A DNA stretch of 64,000 bases from Taxillus chinensis (taxonomy: Eukaryota > Streptophyta > Magnoliopsida > Santalales > Loranthaceae): positions 49,313,004 through 49,377,003 of the forward strand of contig CM042089.1 in the NCBI GenBank assembly GCA_023512835.1, given 5' to 3'. A model generated the notes under the pieces. That model saw only the letters and a program-made list of their open reading frames with translations, ran no database searches and was not told the DNA's origin. Below are positions 57,502 to 64,000 of the stretch, one piece after another (position 1 is the stretch's first letter; every line of letters begins with the position of its first letter). A program made the position numbers and the translations under genes.

Positions 57502-58459
57502 CTAAGTCTTGGGGGCCCAATTAAGATTGGGCTTTATGTAAGTGAAAGCTGCTGTTAACAATTTAAGTTTCCAATAAGAAGGAGCAGATTTAACTTTCCA
57601 TGCTAATCTTGGTGATCCTTCATTAGATTTCTTAGCAGGGTTAATCTTTAGAGCTTCAGCATGTTTTCCTTCTTTATTGTTATCTTTGGCAGCTTTAGTA
57701 GGCACAAGTTTGACAGTTTTCTTCACAAGCTTGGTCTTTAAGTCTTTTGAATGGGTAGCTTGTGTGTGCCTGGTGTGTTTCTTTCTATCGAGTTGTTGTG
57801 TTAACCGCAGATTTTTAATAAGTTCAAGCTGTTTAAGGTTTACCCTGATTTCGGTGGCAATCTCCTTCATAAGATACTCAGGGTAGAATCTGCACTGATA
57901 GGAGAGGTGTCCAACTTCACAGCAGATGGGGCATGTGACAGGTTTAGGTTGAACACTCTGTCTCAAGGGTCTTGCTGGAGTGTTAAGAGGTTTCCTAGGT
58001 TTTCTCACATATCCTAGACCGTTCTTAACTCTTCCATCAGAGACAAACTTAGGCTGGAAGGCAGCAGCCTTGCTGGATGAACCAGTCTCAAATGTAGTAG
58101 TGTGTCTACTTGGTTTTGTCTCTAAGATAACTACACCCTTACCCTTGCATTGGGATGTAGATGACGGGTTGACTGAAGGTTCAGCTTTGAGTTCTTTCTT
58201 AGCAACTCCGCATCACCGTCTCCGAGATGCAACAATACCCAGGTCTTTGAGTTCGGGTGTTACTGGTTTGGGTGAACTAGTAACAACCATAGATACCTCC
58301 TTTCCACAATCAACGAGCACACTAGCAGCAAGAACAAAGCCAGCAAGACACTTGGTCTATACAGGGTAAGTCTGGGCCTTGGCTATTTGGTCTTCAGAGA
58401 AACCTAGACCTAAGGCTAGACCTTTAACATTTGGAGTAGTCCTAAAGTGGGCTGCAATC
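57502..58459 (-). pseudogene. Copia A gag, C-terminal part with second zinc finger
   Basis: A 168-residue frame (57502-58008) has CPICCEVGHLSYQCRFYP, equivalent to CSICREIGHYHYEC in B2, then a Lys-rich stretch ending LNWAPKT and TAG (57502-57504). The part at 58009-58459 is basic and Ser/Pro-rich with frame changes. The second finger and terminal WAPK are shared with B2, so both families have the same long-gag layout. Confidence 0.8.
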
Positions 58460-58912
58460 TCAGAAGAGTCTTGCCACTTTTTTACTGATTTGTCTTTCCT
58501 TTTCAAGCCTATCAATGTCTTTATTAGCCATTTTTAGTTGACCAGCTTTGTCCAAAAGATCATCATGTGTGCTTCTCATCTTACTCACTTCAGCTCTTAA
58601 TCTTCTCTCTGTTCTTTCATAATGATCTATAGAGTCTCTATATTCACATGAAAGCCATTCCAGTTTAGAATAGTATCTTTCTTTGTCAGCTTTCATAGGA
58701 AGAAATTGTTCCTCTATTTCTTTAAGAGCTCCATAGGTATCTTCATATTCAATGTAGAGCTGTTCATAGGTTCTTACCTTGAGGGGAGGTGAATGGTCGG
58801 CTATGAAACAGATGAGACCTTTTTCCTTCTTCTCCTCATCGGATGATTCTTCTTCCCCCCTCGGTTTCACCGTTAAACTTGTTAGTGACAAGAGCCTTCT
58901 TCCTCTTGTCAT
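58460..58912 (-). pseudogene. Copia A gag, coiled-coil part
   Basis: A 150-residue frame with an acidic start (EEESSDEEKKEKGLICFIA) and long heptad-rich helices (ALKEIEEQFLPMKADKERYY, TERRLRAEVSKMRSTHDDLL). It corresponds to the coiled coil at about 33700-34010 of B2 gag. It overlaps the preceding fragment by a few bases because of a frame change. Confidence 0.78.
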
Positions 58913-60072
58913 CCTTTTCGCTTGAGGAGCCTTTGGTCTTCTTCTTCTCGCTTAGCTGCCTCCTTTTTCTCCCTCTTCATCTTATAACATTCAGCAACGA
59001 AATGGCCGGGCTTGTTGCGGTGATAGCATTGCAACTTGTCCTTATCTTTTCCCTTAGAGAAAGAAGAGGAACACCGCCTTGCTTTCCTTTCGTAGTTCCC
59101 CCTTCTCTTCAACCAGTTTCTTGATCGAAATGCCACTTCTTCATCTAAGGCACTATCTGAGCCAAGTTCATCGACTTCATCTTCTTCCTCTTCTAAAGAT
59201 GGTTCCCGTGGTTCAGCAGCAGCCTTAAAGGCAACAGACTTCTCCTTTTTCTTGGAAGGATTCTCAAATGCCTCAAGCTCTTCTTTTTGCATTTCAAATG
59301 TCTTGAGGTCCCCATATAATACTTCCAAGGCACAAGTCTTCCATTCCTTCGTTGACGGATGGCCGATGTCTTTATCAGCGATCTTAAGGGTAGAGATCTC
59401 GAAATTTGTCATTTTTGTCCTTCTAAGAGATCTCAACGTTGTAAGTTTTCATCCGTTGAATCGGACACCGTGAACCGTTTGTAGATACTGTCCAATGACT
59501 CCTTCGGTTCACATCTGAAGGCTTCATACTCTTGTTTGAGCATGGAGATCTTATTGTCCTGTATTTGCTCATCTCCTTCGTAGATGAGACAGAGCTTGTA
59601 CCATACCTCTTTAGCATTCTCAAGATCTTGCACATCCGTGAACATGTCATCATCGAGTGCAGAGAAAAGTATGGCTTTCGCCTTGAAGCCGAGCTTGACT
59701 TTCCTCTGCTCCACCTTAGACCAACTATCTGGGTCTTTCGTCATTAACCAACCTCTCTACATACTCTTTGGGGTGAAAGGTCCGTTCTTTATTGTTTCCC
59801 AGAGAAAGGTGTCGAGCATTTCTAGGTGTGCTCTCATTCTCGCTTTCCATTTGGAAAAGCGCGGGTGTGCACATAGGTACTTGGGAGGATGAGCCAAGCA
59901 AAACATCATAGAAGTCTTCTTGTTCTTTCTTCTTGCTGTTGGTACTCGGTTCTTTCTGCTCTTGGTCTCCAGTTGCTCCTTCCTCTGGAACACGACTGGC
60001 TTCAGGTTCCTCAACAGGAACTGGAGCTTGCTCGGCAGCTGGAGCTGCACTGCTGGAATCCATGTCGGCCAT
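58909..60072 (-). pseudogene. Copia A gag, N-terminal part and first zinc finger
   Basis: Starts at ATG 60072 (MADMDSSSAAPAAEQ), 25 bases after the PBS. The capsid-like core includes FSKWKARMRAHLEML in a second frame, then, back in the first, YVERLVNDE, MTKDPDSWSKVEQRKVKLGF and VWYKLCLIYEGDEQIQDNKI. Two opposite frame changes near 59880 and 59760 bracket the FSKWKARM part. The first finger is CYHRNKPGHFVAEC: the second Cys of the CCHC pattern is Arg. The equivalent in B2 is intact. Confidence 0.85.
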
Positions 60073-60096
60073 TAGGGATCTCTACAGAGTTGTAGA

Positions 60097-60110
60097 CTCG
60101 CTCGATACCA
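60097..60110 (-). other. Copia A primer-binding site
   Basis: Element-sense TGGTATCGAGCGAG two bases inside the LTR end. It is an initiator-Met-type primer site, slightly different from TGGTATCAGAGC in B2. Confidence 0.85.
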
Positions 60111-60112
60111 AT

Positions 60113-62114
60113 TGTAGGTCCCAAAGTGAGTCTAGAAGGGGGTGAATAGACTTTCTTCGTGCGCGGAAGCTAGACTGTTAGCTGTTTTTTTTTTTTTTGG
60201 ATTCCTCCTACAGATGACTATGATGGAAGTATTTATGGAGAAGATGACAGAATTATTGTAAGGATAAGGTGAGTGATAATGAACTATCAAACAAAACTGA
60301 GATAAGAGTAAATGCTCTTTTCTCAACAGATCTCAGTTGTGAAAGAGATGGTTTATGATAGATCGAAGTGTGGAAAACTAACAACACTGAGATCAAGACT
60401 TAATGAAAGTGCTAGATCTTTGATGAACAAGATATTTGTGAATACTCAAACAGATTGCTCTTGTTCTTGACTCACACGGCGCACAGACTTCCTCAATTTC
60501 TCTCAGAGTCTCTCTCTTTAGTGTCGGAACTCTGCTTAGTTAGTTCCGCAAAGGATTATTTTTCTCTAAGTCCGTCAGAACCATTTTCTCGTGTTCTGTG
60601 TGTTTCCTTCTTTTGAGAGAGAGGTTAAACTCTTAATTTTGTCATTAAGTGCGTGAGAGATATATTTTTAATATTAAACTGCTCGTGCACCATGATGTCC
60701 ATCCCGATAAACTGACTTCCCGCCACTAAAAATGCGGAATGTCAGCGATGGGTTGATCTGCTTTGATTTGCAGATCAGATGCCTATACTGCGTATTTGGC
60801 ATGCAGTCGATCTTGGCCGTTCATACGTGGATGGTAGTTGGCAGCATTTAATGTGTGTCATTAATGCGCTCAAATGCTCGGGACGGCGCAGACTTGCTGT
60901 ACAAACCCTAGCTGACAATATCGCTAAGTGGCTGTGTTTAGGGTTGTAAGTGTGCCTCGGAGGTAGATACCTCATAGGTTTGATGACTCGAAGATTTCAG
61001 TTAGCACCTGTAGAAAGTTGTGAAGTTTTGCTTCAGGCTTTATGGTGTTTCTGCGAGTCTACGACTCACATCTTCGAGTCTTCGATGCTAGAGGTCAGGT
61101 TGGATTGGCCTTTTGTGTCACTCTATTAACTAAAGTCTACAACTCTGTGAGTCTATGACTCTACGAGTCTGCGACTCTTCGAATAACGCTTAGAGTGACT
61201 TCTTCGAGTCCATCTAATCTACCTGTTATTGTAGCTACGAGTTTACGACCCTAGTTCTGCGGGTCTACGACCTTTGGGTCTCTCAGTTTACTATATTTGA
61301 CTAAGTGGTCTGAAAATCTTCGACTCTACGAGTCTTCAACTTCGCTTTCTTCCTTGGTCTTTCACAGAGGCTCATAAACTGAGTTTCTATATAGCTACGA
61401 CCCTTTAGCTACAACTCTCCGCCATTGATCTCCGAGTCTGGAAGTGTGGCAATTTCTCTATAGTGACTGTGTCCCTTGAGTCTACGAGTCTACGACTCTT
61501 GAGTTACAGTTTCATTTGTTTGCCAATCTTTATAGCATCGTCTCTTCGACCTTCAACTTATGAGTCTACAAGTACGAGTCCGGTTTTCTCTACACTATTC
61601 GAAGGCTTCGACTCAGCGACTTTTGATTTACGAGTCTATGAGTCCTGTTTTCTTAACAGTAGGTTTTGACTCTACAACTCTACGAGTCTTCGAGTCTAAT
61701 GGCAATTTAAGTTCTGTTAATTGACTTAAGTATTTATGGGGACTCTAAAATTTTGCGTGCTACGAGTCTTCGAGTCTATGAGTCTACTAGTCTACGAGTC
61801 ATTTAGCTTTGGTTACTGTTCTTAAAGATTCTTCGACTCTACGAGTCTCCGAGCTTATTGACGCTTACAGTAACACTCTCTTTTCCGTATTATGACTCTA
61901 CGACCTTCGACCCTGGATCTACGAGTCACAATGTACTGTTACTGTTTCGCCTTGAGTCTCCAGACCCTACGAGTCTACGAGTCTCTTGCCAATACGCCCT
62001 ATGATAGTTTCACTTCTACGAACTTCGACTCTTTGACCCTACGACCTTTGGTTCTTCGAGTCTCCAGACTTAGACTATATTTTGGAAGCTTCATCAAATC
62101 CTACATTTCTAACA
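60113..62114 (-). repeat. Copia A 5' LTR
   Basis: A 2.0 kb LTR, plus-strand TGTAGGTCCC to TTTCTAACA. Position 61050-62090 is packed with TCTACGAGTC/GAGTCTACGACTC motifs. Compared with the split 3' LTR it has about 125-130 extra bp at 60467-60597 and a shorter G-tract at 60138. It lacks S1. Confidence 0.93.
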
Positions 62115-62912
62115 CTCTTTCTCTTCACATCTCTCCAGGACAGTATCTAGGTTTTTTAAACAATGTTGGTAAGAGAAACCAAACACAAAGAAATCATCCA
62201 TAAATATTTCCATAATCTCCTCCACTTGGCCCTGAAAAATGGCCATCATGCACCTTTGAAAGGTCGCTGGTGCATTGCACAGCCCAAATGGCATCCTCCT
62301 AAATGCAAAAGTGCCAAAAGGGCAAGTGAACGTTGTTTTCTCTTGGTCCTTGGGTTTAATCATGATCTGATTGTACTCGGAATACCCATCTAGGAAGCAG
62401 TAATGGCTATACCCAACCAACCTATCAAGCATTTGGTTAATGAAAGGAAGGGGAAAGTGATCCTTCTTAGTGGCCTTATTTAGTTTCCTATAGTCCACAC
62501 AAACTCTCCACCCCATTACAGTACGGGATGGAATCAATTCATTCTTTTCATTCCTAATCACTGTCATGCCCCCTTTCTTGGGAACAACATGCAAAGGACT
62601 AACCCATTCACTATCAGATATAGCATAAATGATCCCAGCATTTTTCCATTTTAGAATTTCTTTCCTAACAACTTCCTTCATTACTGGGTTCAGTCTTCGT
62701 TGTCTTTCAACAGTTAGGTTAAAATCATCATTCATTAGGATTTTATGCATGCACATCTCTGGACTAATACCCCTAATATCTTCAATATTCCACCCAAGGG
62801 CCTTCTTATGTTTCCTAAGAATTTCTAGTAGTTGTTCACATTCCAAAGTATTTAAATTTGAAGCTATAATCACTGGAAATCTATTTGTGGAGTCTAGAAA
62901 TTCATACCTCAA
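62115..62912 (-). pseudogene. G0 (Athila-like Gypsy) pol: reverse transcriptase
   Basis: A well-preserved 267-residue frame. It shows AGIIYAISDSEWVSPLHVVP, KKGGMTVIRNEKNELIPSRT, GWRVCVDYRKLNKAT, DHFPLPFINQMLDRL, RRMPFGLCNAPATFQRCMM and the catalytic IFMDDFFVFG. This wording is typical of the Athila lineage of Ty3/gypsy. It stops at the Copia A insertion; the rest of RT is at 17967-18378. Cys-Glu-Glu-Lys at the left end matches the residues resumed there. Confidence 0.92.
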
Positions 62913-63105
62913 GTGTCCATGTAACTCCTTGATTCGGCGGTGGGTTTGTTAACTCGTCATGCTCCTCCTTAGCTTGCTCCAATGCACTGGATTTTTGTTC
63001 CTCCTCATTAGTTATCAAGTCCTCAGTCTCTTGCTGCTGGATCTCTAATGTGTGAAGCACTTCATCATCTTGTTGTTCAATCTGCTCATTTAGGAAGTCT
63101 TCCAC
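62902..63105 (-). pseudogene. G0 linker between protease and RT
   Basis: A 67-residue Glu/Gln-rich frame (EQIEQQDDEVLHTLEIQQQE) ending PPPNQGVTWTLEV. It is out of frame with RT, which shows one frame change near 62905. Low-complexity linkers of this kind are usual in Athila pol. Confidence 0.75.
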
Positions 63106-63111
63106 TAATTC

Positions 63112-63498
63112 CTAAAAGTCTTCGATATAGAGACAACTTTCCTCTTCTTGCCCTTGCAAAGGTCTTGCCATGTGAAAGACTAGGGTATCATCATTTATCC
63201 TCAAGGTTAACTTACCTTGGGCTACATCAATCAAAGCACACCCTGTCCTCAAGAAAGGTCTTCCCAAGAGTAATTGAACTCCCGTGGCTTCTTCCATCTC
63301 TAATACCACAAAATTAGCTGGAAAAATAAATGATCCCACTTTCACTAGCACATCCTCTATGATTCCCTCAGGCCTTCCAGTGGACCGGTCTACGAACTGT
63401 AGTGAGATTGAAGTGGGCTTCATACTGGTTAACCCAAGCAACTTGTAAAGAGCGAGGGAGATTAAATTGATGCTGGCCCCCAAATCACATAGGGCCTG
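63112..63498 (-). pseudogene. G0 pol: aspartic protease (DLGAS type)
   Basis: LCDLGASINLISLALYKLLG with the Athila-type DLGAS in place of DSGAS or DTGAS (63447-63490). Further on: LQFVDRSTGRPEGIIEDVLV, VLEMEEATGVQLLLGRPFLR and IDVAQGKLTLRI. A TAA at about 63499-63501 separates it from the preceding gag-like frame. Confidence 0.87.
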
Positions 63499-64000
63499 TT
63501 ATTGTGGTGCATCTCCTATTACACACGGAAGAGTGAAACTACCCGGATCTTTATGCTTTATGGGTAACTTCCTTTGAACCACATTACTCACCTCATTAGT
63601 GACATCAACAATCTCGTGGTCTCTGTACTTCCTCTTCTTCATCATGAAGTCCTTCAAAACGTTCTTGCATCTGGGCATCTGTTCAAGGACTTCAATGAAA
63701 GGAATGTTTATTTCCAACTTCTTGAATATCTTCAAGAAGTGTTCATTTTCTTCTTCCACCTTTTGATTCCTCATCCGCTGAGGAAATGGCATTGTAGGCC
63801 TCACCTCTCTTGGCCTTTCTTCTTCAGCTGGTTTAAGCTTAGTTAAATGTTGTTCCTGGTTAGCTCCCAACTGTTTCTCTTCCTCAACAGCTCTTTCCTG
63901 ATTTTCAGCTGGTAAAGGCTTAAGTTGTGCTTCTTGTATATCCTTCTTCTTAGGTGCATCAACTTCCTTTAATGCCTTACCACTTCTCAAAGTGATAGCC
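63499..64000 (-). pseudogene. G0 gag-pol junction region, runs off the window
   Basis: Frame with MRSGKALKEV, a Lys/Glu/Gln-rich stretch, MPFPQRMRNQKVEEENEHFL, FKKLEINIPFIEVLEQMP and KNVLKDFMMKKRKY. The last two motifs are usual before the protease in Athila elements. The gag core lies beyond 64000. Confidence 0.85.

Larger units (their letters stand above)
18379..62114 (-). mobile_element. Copia element A (Sirevirus-like), expanded to 43.7 kb by nested insertions
   Basis: A minus-strand Copia element with a 5' LTR at 60113-62114 and a 3' LTR at 18379-22572 (itself split). Going leftwards from the 5' LTR the order is PBS, gag, protease, integrase, RT, RNase H, spacer, ORF3, polypurine tracts, 3' LTR. 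It lies in the Athila-like G0: CTTTC precedes the left end at 18374-18378 and recurs at 62117-62121. The G0 RT frame resumes in register across the site. Four later insertions (S1, S2, B2, G2) account for about 29 kb of the span; its own sequence is roughly 15 kb. Confidence 0.9.

Overview
The window is plant nuclear DNA, probably from a eudicot, and consists almost entirely of nested LTR retrotransposons. I found no host gene, rRNA, tRNA, CRISPR array or bacterial-type operon. Every coding stretch I can name belongs to a Ty1/copia or Ty3/gypsy element: gag zinc knuckles, aspartic protease, integrase, reverse transcriptase (RT), RNase H, chromodomain-like tail. Most carry stops or frameshifts. 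The eudicot guess is an inference from the mix of lineages (Sirevirus/Maximus-type Copia, Tekay/Del-type, Athila-type and perhaps Tat/Ogre-type Gypsy).

The nesting can be read from target-site duplications (TSDs) and from reading frames that resume on the far side of each insertion. The oldest layer is an Athila-like Gypsy element on the minus strand (G0: 17967-18378 and 62115-64000). Two Copia elements sit in it. B1 (plus strand, 1-17966) has its 5' part outside the window. A (minus strand, 18379-62114) is flanked by CTTTC. B1's 3' LTR is split by a Tekay/Del-like Gypsy element G1 (7802-17148, minus, TSD AAGCT). Copia A was hit four times: by solo LTR S1 inside its 3' LTR (19221-21554, TSD GAGTG), by solo LTR S2 inside its third ORF (25312-27126, TSD GGCAC), by Copia B2 inside its RT (30922-46935, TSD GTATC), and by Gypsy G2 inside its protease/integrase (48577-57184, TSD TTAGT). 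B2, a sister copy of B1, carries a further 2.8 kb solo-LTR-like insertion in pol (36078-38902, TSD ACCTT).

The most interesting content is a third ORF downstream of pol in both Copia lineages (4488-7218 in B1, 42637-45363 in B2, 22963-27802 minus in A). It has an N-terminal region resembling the putative plant transposon domain, a Pro/Ser/Ala-rich and coiled-coil middle, and a C-terminal Ulp1-like (C48) cysteine protease with His, Asp, Gln and Cys in the expected order. It lies where Sireviruses carry an envelope-like gene. A spacer of about 1.7 kb with conserved polypurine hairpins separates it from pol in B1 and B2.

The Gypsy LTRs share a promoter module: two near-palindromic ACGT-core dyads just upstream of a TATA box. 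G2 keeps two nearly identical LTRs but almost no coding sequence, so it looks non-autonomous. Element boundaries were read by eye from terminal TG/CA, primer-binding sites (PBS), polypurine tracts (PPT) and TSDs; lineage names rest on motif recognition and no database search was run.
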